NCBI GenBank assembly: GCA_004376975.1
Contig: SOJA01000181.1
Location: forward strand, 1-10,670
Origin: Candidatus Bathyarchaeota archaeon
Lineage (GTDB): Archaea; Thermoproteota; Bathyarchaeia; Bathyarchaeales; UBA233
Direction of reading: 5' to 3'
Length of the DNA stretch: 10,670 nucleotides
Below are positions 1 through 7,026 of the stretch, in pieces (the first letter of the stretch is position 1; each line of letters begins with the position of its first letter). The position numbers and the translations under genes are program-made. Under the pieces are notes generated by a model that had not been told where the DNA came from, did not search any database, and worked only from the letters and a program-made list of their open reading frames with translations.

Positions 1-565
1 CATAAACTACAGTGCACCCGCATTCGTACACATTGACTACAATGCTTTTCCAGATTTTAGACCATACTACGTCGAGTTTAACGGTACGTATGCAGAGTTC
101 CTAGCAGCCTTAGCTGATCCTGTTGGCACCGGATGGGAAGAGGTTTACCCAAGCACAATTCCAGATTATGATTTCATGAATTGGACTGACTCTGACTTAA
201 GTGGCAATGTAACTATAGGCGATTACATAATCCTTGAAGGCACCGTTGGAAACAGAACATTTCTTGTGAACGGGATAGCTACAGATATTATTGTTGATCA
301 AATATTGACTGTAGATGATGTGGATCAGAGAAGTCCATTCTATGGTGAGATGATAATAGCGGGGGTTGCAGGATTTCCTCATCCAGATCGGGCATTGTCT
401 CCATGGCATAACAGTAGCAGTTCGTTGCCTTTACCTCACGATGTCGAGGATGCAAGCGTAGTTATACCGGAATTTCCAGCATCTTTCACTCTAGTGTTGT
501 CTCTAATGGCAGCTACAATCATTGCTGTGCTAATGAAGTCGAAACCGAAAAAGATAGAAAAATAG
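1..565 (+). CDS. C-terminal part of a secreted surface protein with a PEF-type sorting tail (5' truncated)
   Basis: The reading frame is open from base 2 to the TAA stop, giving 187 residues with no start inside the window, so this is the 3' end of a longer gene; the first internal ATG (176) should not be taken as the start. The visible part is acidic and rich in Tyr, Asp and Gly. It has five N-glycosylation sequons (NGT, NWT, NVT, NRT, NSS), as expected outside an archaeal cell. Near the C-terminus the motif VIPEFP is followed by a hydrophobic helix of about 20 residues and a Lys-rich end (KSKPKKIEK). That tripartite layout matches archaeal PEF-CTERM-like signals, which archaeosortases are thought to process; a plain membrane anchor is the simpler alternative. 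The function of the outer domain is not recognisable. The gene converges on the membrane protein at 638-1153. Confidence 0.8.
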   Translation, partial: INYSAPAFVHIDYNAFPDFRPYYVEFNGTYAEFLAALADPVGTGWEEVYPSTIPDYDFMNWTDSDLSGNVTIGDYIILEGTVGNRTFLVNGIATDIIVDQILTVDDVDQRSPFYGEMIIAGVAGFPHPDRALSPWHNSSSSLPLPHDVEDASVVIPEFPASFTLVLSLMAATIIAVLMKSKPKKIEK

Positions 566-597
566 AACCATAACTAGGCAATAAAACATCTTCATCC

Positions 598-605
598 TTT
601 TTTTT
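598..605 (+). terminator. T-tract, candidate archaeal terminator
   Basis: A run of eight T residues lies 33 bp after the stop of the secreted-protein gene and before the convergent gene ending at 638. Archaeal RNA polymerase commonly terminates at such U-tracts without a hairpin, and no strong stem precedes this one. The role is inferred from composition and position. Confidence 0.5.
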
Positions 606-637
606 ATATAAAACCTTGAAAACCACAACTTACTTTC

Positions 638-1153
638 TCAAACTGACTGAAACTTATGGGGGAAAACCCCTCTAACAAGTATGCCGATCGCTACACCTAT
701 CAAGCAAGTGGCAACCACAGTTGGAAACATTATTCTAAACACGTTCAATATGGCAAAATAAAGGGGAACTTCCCAATCGAATGGATTTAACGAGAAATAT
801 GCCCCGTGACCCTGGACGAACCAGATATATAGAAATACATATAATACCCCGATGCAAAACGAAAGAAAAATCGACGCTAAATAGCCATATACCAGATCCC
901 CGGGGTTATGTGCTAAAAGACTAAGTATCAAACTTGCCACTACGAGAACAAGAACGTCCAACATTTGCACTCCAGGTGCTTCGTACCGAGTATATATTAT
1001 ATCATACGTTTTAAGCCGCGCAGTCGTTTCATATTTTAGCCAGAAGACCTCAATTATGATAAATGCTATAACTGCAGTCCATAACGTAACTACTAAAACA
1101 GTTCTATTTCCAGCTAGAATCCTCTCAGTAAAACTTTTGAATCTAGCACACAT
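638..1153 (-). CDS. Four-helix membrane protein of unknown function
   Basis: This 171-residue protein begins at an ATG and ends just inside the convergent intergenic space. I do not recognise its family. Four hydrophobic segments are visible at about residues 17-37, 63-82, 87-112 and 139-161, giving a small polytopic inner-membrane protein. A basic N-terminus (RFKSFTER) would favour a cytoplasmic start. The loop between helices 1 and 2 (about 40-60) is polar and rich in Tyr and Thr, and the loop after helix 3 carries GHGAYFSLNPFDWE. No catalytic or metal-binding motif stands out. A TATA-like element sits about 35 bp upstream, and no convincing Shine-Dalgarno site precedes the ATG, so the message may have a short leader. 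Neighbours are unrelated housekeeping genes, so context does not help assign a role. Confidence 0.75.
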   Translation of the reverse strand: MCARFKSFTERILAGNRTVLVVTLWTAVIAFIIIEVFWLKYETTARLKTYDIIYTRYEAPGVQMLDVLVLVVASLILSLLAHNPGDLVYGYLASIFLSFCIGVLYVFLYIWFVQGHGAYFSLNPFDWEVPLYFAILNVFRIMFPTVVATCLIGVAIGILVRGVFPHKFQSV

Positions 1154-1184
1154 CTAACCCACAATAAATCAATTTTCTCATTCG

Positions 1185-1194
1185 TAATAATTAA
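1185..1194 (-). promoter_or_regulatory. TATA-like promoter element for the membrane-protein gene
   Basis: On the - strand this reads TTAATTATTA. Its centre is about 36 bp upstream of the ATG at 1153, which would place transcription start around 10 nt before the start codon. The call rests only on AT-rich sequence and spacing. Confidence 0.4.
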
Positions 1195-1291
1195 GCTTTT
1201 ACAACGTCATAGTCGCATGCTACAACCAGCAACTAGTCAACAAACACTTATGAATATGGATAACTAATCACAACCTGCCATGTCAACAGGT

Positions 1292-3052
1292 TCAGGCCCC
1301 AATTTTCTTCAACTGATTCCTGTACATCCCAACTATTTCCGCAGAAGTAGTAGCATCTTCAGCTGACTTATCAAACCTATAGTTACCGGTGAAACGTGGA
1401 AACCTAATTGCCAATCCACTTCCTCTGCGAATAACATCCATTGCACACACATGAACTGGGCTTAATGTCGTTTCAGCACCGAGAATCTCAATCACAACAG
1501 CAGGCTCAAACCACACATCCGCATTTATCACTGACTGCACTCTCGGATGCTTGTCACCAGTCTTATGCTTCTGCAACATTTTCGGCAGCTCCGCCAAATC
1601 CTCATCAGTGAACCCCGTTCCACATTTTGTAACAGTCTCGAAAACATCTTTCTCCGAGTTGTAAGCTGCCAGAAGCAATGCTCCATAGATTCCAGCCCGT
1701 TTTCCCCTACCATAGAATGATCCAACAACAACCAAGTCCACTGCATCTGTCATTTCACTCTTGTAGTCCCGTTTGTACTTTATCCAGAGCCACCCTCTTG
1801 CTCCAGCCTGATAAACTGAATCCTCCGCAATAGATTTACACACTAAACCCTCACAACCATCTTCTATAGCTTCCAGAAAAAACTTCTCAAGCTCATCCAC
1901 ATTGCCCGTGACTATTCTTTCAGCAATCTTCACCCTGTCACTTACTTCAACAGTTTCTTCAAGTGCCCGTCGCCTAATCAGATAAGGCTTCAAAGTAAAA
2001 TCCTCACCATCTACATAAAGCGCGTCAAACAAAAACAGAGAAACAGGATATTCCTCCATTGCCTTTTCAATCTCATACTTGCGTCTACGATGCATCAACT
2101 CTTGAAAAGGTTTCATTTCGCCACTGTCAGGATCTACAGCTACACATTCCGCCTCCAAAATAACATCTTCTGCTTTCACACTTTCTCTAAGAAGCCTAAC
2201 AGCATCCGGGTACTGACTTGAAATCTTCTCCAACCTTCTAGAGAAAAAAACGACTTCAGCACCTTTCTTGTGAGCTTGGATTCTTTCACCATCATACTTG
2301 TATTCAGCTACACACTTTCCTCCAAGCTTCTCAAGAATCTCTTCAGGTGAAGAAAGCCTTTCACACAACATAGGTCTAACAGGTTCACCTACTGAAATCT
2401 TAAATTTTCTAATTCCCCCCAACCCTTTCTCAACAACAACCTTTGCGACCCTTCCAAGATCCGAGGAAACGTTATATGCACGCTCCAAGAACACACGGTT
2501 CTCCTTTCCACCGCCGTAGGCTACTGCTAAAGCATCCAGAACAGTCATATCAGCAATGCCTAAACGAAGGTTTCCAGTAACTGTCCTCATAACATACTTA
2601 GCCTCCTTAGGAGTAGCATCAGCTAAAAGCCCGGCGAGAAGTGCCATTTTAAGGTTAACCGCGCCTGAACCTGAAGCCCTAGCCATCTTGTCAAGAACCT
2701 CATAAACTCTCTGAACCGTTAGAGTCCGCTGAAAGAACGTTACCTGCCTTTTGTTAGCTATAAATTTCTGAGCTGCCTCTCCGATGTCACCTGTAGTTTT
2801 CAGGTTTTCTTCAATTTCACTTTCCGTTCTTCCCGAGGCACGGGCAAGAGCCTTTACTGCAAGTTTCTCAGCTACACCAATTTCAAGGCCGACAAAGCCA
2901 GGATAAATCTTACCTTGAGTCATATACACAACTTTTTCAACAAGCTCTTTCGGTGTATTTCTAAGAAGATCAACTAAGAGATCTATCATCTCCAACCTTT
3001 TAGTTGTCGCTTCAATCTTCTCGTAAGCATCAGCAATCTCACCGTATCTCAA
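1292..3052 (-). CDS. lig: ATP-dependent DNA ligase (archaeal replicative type)
   Basis: The product seals nicks between Okazaki fragments and in repair, using ATP to adenylate an active-site lysine. At 586 residues it has the usual length of archaeal LigI-like enzymes. It shows a helical N-terminal DNA-binding domain (about 1-220), a nucleotidyltransferase domain with motif I KYDGER (K252 is the predicted adenylated lysine), motif III LFLFDALYVDG (339-349), motif IV EGLVCKS (401-407) and motif V WIKYKRD (423-429), then an OB-fold ending with RFPRFTG (550-556, motif VI). QVTFF at 103-107 sits where Pyrococcus furiosus ligase carries its short PCNA-binding motif QKSFF. The start is a TTG; on the - strand GAGGTT precedes it at 3059-3064, a suitable Shine-Dalgarno distance. 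All catalytic motifs look intact. The next gene upstream on the same strand is the nitroreductase, 79 bp away, with a possible separate promoter between them. Confidence 0.97.
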   Translation of the reverse strand: MRYGEIADAYEKIEATTKRLEMIDLLVDLLRNTPKELVEKVVYMTQGKIYPGFVGLEIGVAEKLAVKALARASGRTESEIEENLKTTGDIGEAAQKFIANKRQVTFFQRTLTVQRVYEVLDKMARASGSGAVNLKMALLAGLLADATPKEAKYVMRTVTGNLRLGIADMTVLDALAVAYGGGKENRVFLERAYNVSSDLGRVAKVVVEKGLGGIRKFKISVGEPVRPMLCERLSSPEEILEKLGGKCVAEYKYDGERIQAHKKGAEVVFFSRRLEKISSQYPDAVRLLRESVKAEDVILEAECVAVDPDSGEMKPFQELMHRRRKYEIEKAMEEYPVSLFLFDALYVDGEDFTLKPYLIRRRALEETVEVSDRVKIAERIVTGNVDELEKFFLEAIEDGCEGLVCKSIAEDSVYQAGARGWLWIKYKRDYKSEMTDAVDLVVVGSFYGRGKRAGIYGALLLAAYNSEKDVFETVTKCGTGFTDEDLAELPKMLQKHKTGDKHPRVQSVINADVWFEPAVVIEILGAETTLSPVHVCAMDVIRRGSGLAIRFPRFTGNYRFDKSAEDATTSAEIVGMYRNQLKKIGA

Positions 3053-3087
3053 TGGCTAAACCTCATCAATAAGATGTAATGCAGCGA

Positions 3088-3107
3088 TATTAAATTTCAT
3101 TTAATAA
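3088..3107 (-). promoter_or_regulatory. AT-rich TATA-like region upstream of DNA ligase
   Basis: On the - strand this stretch contains TTATTAAA followed by AAATTTAATA. Either could act as a TATA box and would place transcription start about 14-25 nt before the TTG at 3052, leaving room for the GAGGTT ribosome-binding site. Which of the two is used cannot be told from sequence. Confidence 0.4.
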
Positions 3108-3131
3108 GAAGCCCGCAAGTCAACAATCAAC

Positions 3132-3653
3132 CTAAAACGTATCATAATAAACTATCTCACATACAGGTTTTCTACGCGGCGGCTTTGGAGCTTCAGCAGA
3201 ATAACCAACAGGAATCAATGCAACCGGCCTGATTCCATATGGAACCCTCAATATTTCTCTCACCTCGTTCTCTCTGAACGCCCCAACCCAACAGGTGCCC
3301 AGCTTAAGCGCATAGGCAACCAAATGAATATTTTGTATCGCAGCAGCCGTATCTTGTATACAATACAAAGCCTCGCCTCGAATTCCATAACGTTGTGAGT
3401 AGCAAGCTTCATCTGCACAAACAACTATTACAACAGGAGCTTCCTCAATAAACGCCTGATCAAGAGCTGCTCTAGCAAGTCTCCTTTTTATTTCTGGGTT
3501 CCGCACAACAATGAATTTCCACGGTTGGATGTTGCCAGCGGAAGGCGCCCACCGAGCCGCATCAATAAGATTTTCAACAATTTCAGAGGGAACATCCTCA
3601 CTTTTGAAGGCTCTTACACTTCTCCTTCCCCTAATAACTTCCATAACATCCAT
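3132..3653 (-). CDS. Nitroreductase-family FMN oxidoreductase
   Basis: The protein belongs to the nitroreductase fold family, usually FMN-dependent dimers that reduce nitro groups, quinones or related compounds with NAD(P)H; the true substrate cannot be read from sequence. The RGRRSVRAF segment near the N-terminus is the typical phosphate/FMN-binding Arg cluster. AARWAPSAGNIQPWKFIVV is the conserved active-site stretch, and the later AAAIQNIHLVAYALKLGTCWVG and ALIPVGY segments are also family hallmarks. I chose the ATG at 3653 (173 residues, normal for the short members) because AAGGTGA lies 5 nt before it. An upstream in-frame TTG at 3668 would add five residues but has no comparable ribosome-binding site. 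The gene is divergent from alaX across 117 bp. A role in redox or flavin metabolism is inference. Confidence 0.92.
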   Translation of the reverse strand: MDVMEVIRGRRSVRAFKSEDVPSEIVENLIDAARWAPSAGNIQPWKFIVVRNPEIKRRLARAALDQAFIEEAPVVIVVCADEACYSQRYGIRGEALYCIQDTAAAIQNIHLVAYALKLGTCWVGAFRENEVREILRVPYGIRPVALIPVGYSAEAPKPPRRKPVCEIVYYDTF

Positions 3654-3658
3654 AGATT

Positions 3659-3665
3659 TCACCTT
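3659..3665 (-). promoter_or_regulatory. Ribosome-binding site that fixes the nitroreductase start
   Basis: On the - strand this reads AAGGTGA, complementary to the 3' end of 16S rRNA, and ends 5 nt before the ATG at 3653. It favours that ATG over the TTG at 3668, which would overlap this site. Confidence 0.6.
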
Positions 3666-3718
3666 CAACTATCAACCCACAATTTCCAAACAAACCATAT
3701 TACATTTCCTATTATGTG

Positions 3719-3747
3719 AAACAGTTTTAAGCGTGCAAAAACAGTTT
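3719..3747. promoter_or_regulatory. Two AAACAGTTT palindromes 20 bp apart, candidate operator
   Basis: AAACAGTTT occurs at 3719-3727 and again at 3739-3747. Each is an inverted repeat (AAAC-N-GTTT), and the two are 20 bp apart, close to two helical turns. They lie in the divergent space between the nitroreductase gene and alaX, 24 bp before the alaX ATG and 66 bp before the nitroreductase ATG. A dimeric regulator binding both copies on one face of the DNA would fit. No regulator gene is adjacent, so the assignment is inference from symmetry and position. Confidence 0.4.
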
Positions 3748-3770
3748 AGGATTTACATAGATGAAAAAAG

Positions 3771-4544
3771 ATGGTAAGCTTGAGTGGAATTCCCCCCACA
3801 CATTTGCTTTATTATAAAGATGCATACGTTAAAGAGTTCGATGCAACCGTGATCAAAGTACTAAGAAACGAAAACAAAGAGACAGCCATAATTTTAGATA
3901 AAACAGCCTTCTATCCAGGTGGCGGAGGACAACCAGCAGACACGGGTTTGATAGAAGGCAGCACCATGCAAGTCAGTGTCGCCGGATTGTATAGAAAAGG
4001 CGAAATCGTAATCCACAATGTTGACAGAGTTTCTGGAGAGATCAAGGAAGAAAACCGTGTTAGAGGACATGTAAATTGGGAAAGACGGTACAAGCTTATG
4101 CGAATCCACACAGGCGCCCATTTACTGTCACAGGCAATACGCCAAGCCCTAGGCAAACCTGTAGAAATTGTAAGCTCCGGAATGAGTCGTGAAAAGGCTA
4201 GGCTTGACTTCACACATGCCCACTCAACCCACGAACTGCTTCCACAGATCGAAGCGATAGCAAACAAGGCTATCAAGGAAAACAGAACCTTAAAAATTAA
4301 GTTAATACCGAGAGATGAAGCAGAAGAATATGTTAAGCGATTTCACGAGTCATTGAAGACGCTTCCCCCACAGGTCACTGAAGTACGCATAGTGGAGATT
4401 GAAGATTGGCATGCATGCGCATGCGGCGGAACACATGTCAGAAGCACGAGAGAAATAGGAAAGATAAAACTATTGTCCAGAAGCTCAAAGGGCAAAAGTG
4501 TTGAAAGGATACAGTTCACAGTGCAGAACCCTCAAAAAAACTAG
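3771..4544 (+). CDS. alaX: AlaX-type alanyl-tRNA editing protein
   Basis: This free-standing editing factor hydrolyses mischarged tRNA(Ala), typically Ser-tRNA(Ala) and in some members Gly-tRNA(Ala), backing up alanyl-tRNA synthetase in the cytoplasm. At 257 residues it fits the medium AlaX-M class: an N-terminal beta-barrel like that of AlaRS (LLYYKDAYVKEFDATV from about residue 12, Gly-rich FYPGGGGQPADTG at 47-59), then the threonyl/alanyl-tRNA second additional domain. Zinc ligands are complete: HTGAH (H113, H117) and CGGTH (C218, H222). There is no long C-Ala extension. The ATG at 3771 gives about 10 residues before the usual family N-terminus and lacks a strong Shine-Dalgarno site; the TTG at 3780 is an alternative start. 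The gene is divergent from the nitroreductase. A G-rich stretch begins at the last base of its stop codon. Confidence 0.95.
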   Translation: MVSLSGIPPTHLLYYKDAYVKEFDATVIKVLRNENKETAIILDKTAFYPGGGGQPADTGLIEGSTMQVSVAGLYRKGEIVIHNVDRVSGEIKEENRVRGHVNWERRYKLMRIHTGAHLLSQAIRQALGKPVEIVSSGMSREKARLDFTHAHSTHELLPQIEAIANKAIKENRTLKIKLIPRDEAEEYVKRFHESLKTLPPQVTEVRIVEIEDWHACACGGTHVRSTREIGKIKLLSRSSKGKSVERIQFTVQNPQKN

Positions 4545-4598
4545 GGGGGGGAGGAGGGTAGTATAGAGTAAAGGTGTGAAAGAATAGTGCAGAACCCT
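4520..4598 (+). repeat. 13-nt direct repeat across the alaX 3' end
   Basis: AGTGCAGAACCCT occurs at 4520-4532, inside the last codons of alaX, and again at 4586-4598, 42 bp after its stop. The copies are 66 bp apart and have lost similarity on both sides. A decayed local duplication is the likeliest origin. Confidence 0.5.
4544..4558 (+). other. G-rich tract after alaX
   Basis: Eight consecutive G residues starting at the last base of the alaX stop codon are followed by A-GG-A-GGG, a strongly purine-only stretch in an otherwise AT-leaning region. It has enough G runs for a two-layer G-quadruplex in the mRNA or + strand DNA. It also contains GGAGG, but no start codon follows at a usable distance. 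The rest of the gap to 4789 holds no convincing gene, only short chance frames. Confidence 0.45.
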
Positions 4599-4750
4599 TA
4601 ACTCTCAAATTTCATTTCTTCTGGATGATAATGCTGCAGAGAGCCAATGGAGCTTGCTATGATATGATCAAAAGGGAGAACTGACAACTTTCTGTGCGGA
4701 AAATTTATGAACAGAGAAAACGAGTGAAAAAAAGGAAACCCACATTAAGA

Positions 4751-4770
4751 TTATAGATAGAAATTAAATG
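4751..4770 (+). promoter_or_regulatory. Candidate promoter of the ABC-DUF47-L22e operon
   Basis: TTATAGAT followed by AAATTAAATG lies 20-39 bp upstream of the permease TTG at 4790. A TATA box here would give a very short leader. A second AT-rich element, AAATTTAT at 4701-4708, is an alternative with a leader of about 55-60 nt. There is no strong evidence between the two. Confidence 0.35.
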
Positions 4771-4789
4771 TAGAACGGAAAGAACAAAC

Positions 4790-6955
4790 TTGCCTAGACC
4801 TAAAGTAACAGAAGCATTAAACAAACTCTCATCGAAAACTGCAATAAAGAATTCGATTTACATACTTTCAATAGTAATATTTTTCGCGCTAATCCTGCTT
4901 CCACCAATTCTAGGCATAATCATCAAATGGGATACTATGAATCAAGTGTTCGCGGACCCTATTAAAATCGAAACAAGATACATGCAGGCAACCTTTTGGA
5001 GAATCAATGATTTAAACACGTCAAAACTTGACATTGAACCTCCATCATCTTACAGCACTAATTCAACATCAAGCGCAAACACAGTAGACATCAATTGCAG
5101 TTACGGAATTCGTGTTTGGAAAAGGATGGAAAATGGCGAAGAACAAGAAATCACTAATGGATCATACGTTGCACTTGTCAACAAAGAAAATCTGGGCAAG
5201 AGCGATGAAAATGGAACATGGAACTGCCCAATCACACAGATGAACCCAGCTGATTCTGTAGTAATCCGTGTTTATTGCAGAACTCATCCTAATAGAAGCT
5301 GGGGCTCAGTCGGAACCTATACTACCAGTCAACTAGGCGCAACACAATTGAACAATAGCACATGGATGATTCATTACTGTCTTGAAGTAACCGCAGATGA
5401 ACATGAACAACATTTCACCTACTACACCGGCGACACTCTATCAGCTGGGTTCAAAAGCTTCAGCCAAATAGATGGCTTTACATGGACAAACGGGGCAACC
5501 CTTACGAGGGCAACTTCAGCTATATGCGCATCATTCCTAGTTGCCATCTTCGTTGCAACCGTAGATATTCTAACAGGTCTACCCATGGCTTGGCTTATCG
5601 CCAGAGGACAATCTAGATGGCTAAGCATTCTAGACACTTTCGCAGACATTCCATTTATTATACCAACAGCCACTCTTGGATACTCAGTGCTCCTGTTCTG
5701 GAGCGACACCCAACGAGGTGTCTCCTCACTCTTCGGAAATAGCTTAGTGTCACCAGGCTGGATCCTTGTAATTCTGCTCCATTTTGCATTTTCATATCCA
5801 GTCGTGGTTAGAGTCCTCGTTGGGGCTTTGCTGGATTACAAAAGAGAATATGAACAAGCATCAAGAACTTTAGGTGCAGCACCATTTACGGCAGCTAGAA
5901 CAGTTACATTTCCAATACTGAAACCAGCCTTGATAGCTTCGTTCATCCTAGCCTTTTCAAGATCCATCTCAGAAACTGGAGCAACCATGATGGTTGCAGG
6001 AGCTGTCCTCAACGGTCCAATATTCATCAAAAGTTACATTGGTCAAGACGGCCCGTTAGTTTTCGTCAGCTTCGTTCTGATAGCGGTTTCCACCCTAATT
6101 TTCATAGCCATTAGACTGCTTGGTCCCAAGCTAAAGTTACCCATTAGAAGAATTTGGCCTTCTACCGAAAGAAAATTGAGCTCTTCTAAAGTTGCATCCT
6201 CAAGAAATGGCCTAGCCCTCTTGACATTTCTTGTTTTAGTGCTTGCTCCATCCCTTTTTGTAGCGCTTCCAGCATTTGAAGCTGTTATTACAGGCGCGTT
6301 CTCGGAAGCTTTGGCTGGAGCAGGAATTTGGGCAGAATACTGGCAAAGCATCTTCTTGACATATTCTCTCGGGATACTTGTCACATTGATTAATGTGGTT
6401 ATCGGTTTGCCTATGGCAATTGTGGTCGCTAGGAGAAAATTTGGAGAATTACCGTCGTCAATCCTAGATGTGCTTGTCAACATCCCATTGGTTGTTCCAT
6501 CCGTTGCTTTAGGGGTTTCTTTAGCCTTTTTCTGGAAGGAAAACTTCGCATTCATACCTGAAATTTGGCTACTCATCTTTGCACACTTAGCTATCACCTA
6601 CCCCTACTTTGTAAGATCCATGTCAGCTGCAGTAGAAAGGATAAACATTGAACTAGAGGATGCTTCAAGAACACTTGGTGCAAAACCCTTCTCTGTATTC
6701 AGAACAATAGTGTTCCCATTAACAAAATACTCCATGATCTCAGGTGCAGTTATGACATTTACAAGAAGCGTGAGTGAGACCGGTGCCACAATGGTTGTCA
6801 GCAACTTGGTTACCGCCCCGGTTTTATTGGTTAACTGGGTCAAAACTGGAGTTCCAACAGCAACTCTAGGGTTAGGCTGTGGTCTGCTCATACTATTCTC
6901 TTTCATAATTCTGTTAAGTCTAAGGCTCATTGTAAGGGGAAGGGGGATATACTAG
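4790..6955 (+). CDS. ABC transporter permease, fused double MetI domain with large extracytoplasmic insertion
   Basis: This 721-residue importer permease has two transmembrane domains in one chain, as in the iron(III) FbpB/AfuB and thiamine ThiP families. About twelve helices are visible. Helix 1 is at about 21-44 and the first MetI core at about 239-443, with the ATPase-coupling motif EQASRTLGAAPFTAAR near 355-370. The second half starts near 473 and carries EDASRTLGAKPFSVFR near 623-638. Both halves also contain SETGATM. Unusually, residues 45-236, between helices 1 and 2, form a hydrophilic domain with eight N-x-S/T sequons (N76, 91, 102, 123, 141, 168, 188, 189) and four cysteines (103, 146, 163, 197), so it is probably outside and glycosylated. 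The start is a TTG with a weak ribosome-binding site. No substrate-binding protein lies nearby, so the substrate (iron, thiamine, an oxyanion or phosphate) is open. Confidence 0.93.
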   Translation: MPRPKVTEALNKLSSKTAIKNSIYILSIVIFFALILLPPILGIIIKWDTMNQVFADPIKIETRYMQATFWRINDLNTSKLDIEPPSSYSTNSTSSANTVDINCSYGIRVWKRMENGEEQEITNGSYVALVNKENLGKSDENGTWNCPITQMNPADSVVIRVYCRTHPNRSWGSVGTYTTSQLGATQLNNSTWMIHYCLEVTADEHEQHFTYYTGDTLSAGFKSFSQIDGFTWTNGATLTRATSAICASFLVAIFVATVDILTGLPMAWLIARGQSRWLSILDTFADIPFIIPTATLGYSVLLFWSDTQRGVSSLFGNSLVSPGWILVILLHFAFSYPVVVRVLVGALLDYKREYEQASRTLGAAPFTAARTVTFPILKPALIASFILAFSRSISETGATMMVAGAVLNGPIFIKSYIGQDGPLVFVSFVLIAVSTLIFIAIRLLGPKLKLPIRRIWPSTERKLSSSKVASSRNGLALLTFLVLVLAPSLFVALPAFEAVITGAFSEALAGAGIWAEYWQSIFLTYSLGILVTLINVVIGLPMAIVVARRKFGELPSSILDVLVNIPLVVPSVALGVSLAFFWKENFAFIPEIWLLIFAHLAITYPYFVRSMSAAVERINIELEDASRTLGAKPFSVFRTIVFPLTKYSMISGAVMTFTRSVSETGATMVVSNLVTAPVLLVNWVKTGVPTATLGLGCGLLILFSFIILLSLRLIVRGRGIY

Positions 6956-7026
6956 CATGTTGAATATACCGCTAAAATATGATGCACTAATTCATTTCCG
7001 CATAGACTCAAAAGAGGCGAAAACAA

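Noticed and set aside
1154..1291. Possible RNA gene or hairpin terminator between the membrane protein and ligase genes
   Set aside because: CCTG...CAGG near 1275-1290 gives only a four-base stem, and no tRNA-like arms or T-tract are visible. Apart from the promoter element I see nothing in it.
4625..4684. Possible C/D-box guide RNA (ATGATAA near the start, CTGA near the end) or a 19-codon ORF after alaX
   Set aside because: The C box deviates from consensus, no D' box is present before the internal ATGAT copies, and the flanks cannot form a closing stem. The ORF is too short and has no clear ribosome-binding site.
6043..6597. Long - strand open frame of 184 codons within the permease gene
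   Set aside because: It lies antisense to the second half of an intact, recognisable permease and its translation has no family character; it is a shadow of the coding strand, as are other long frames opposite the permease, ATPase and DUF47 genes.
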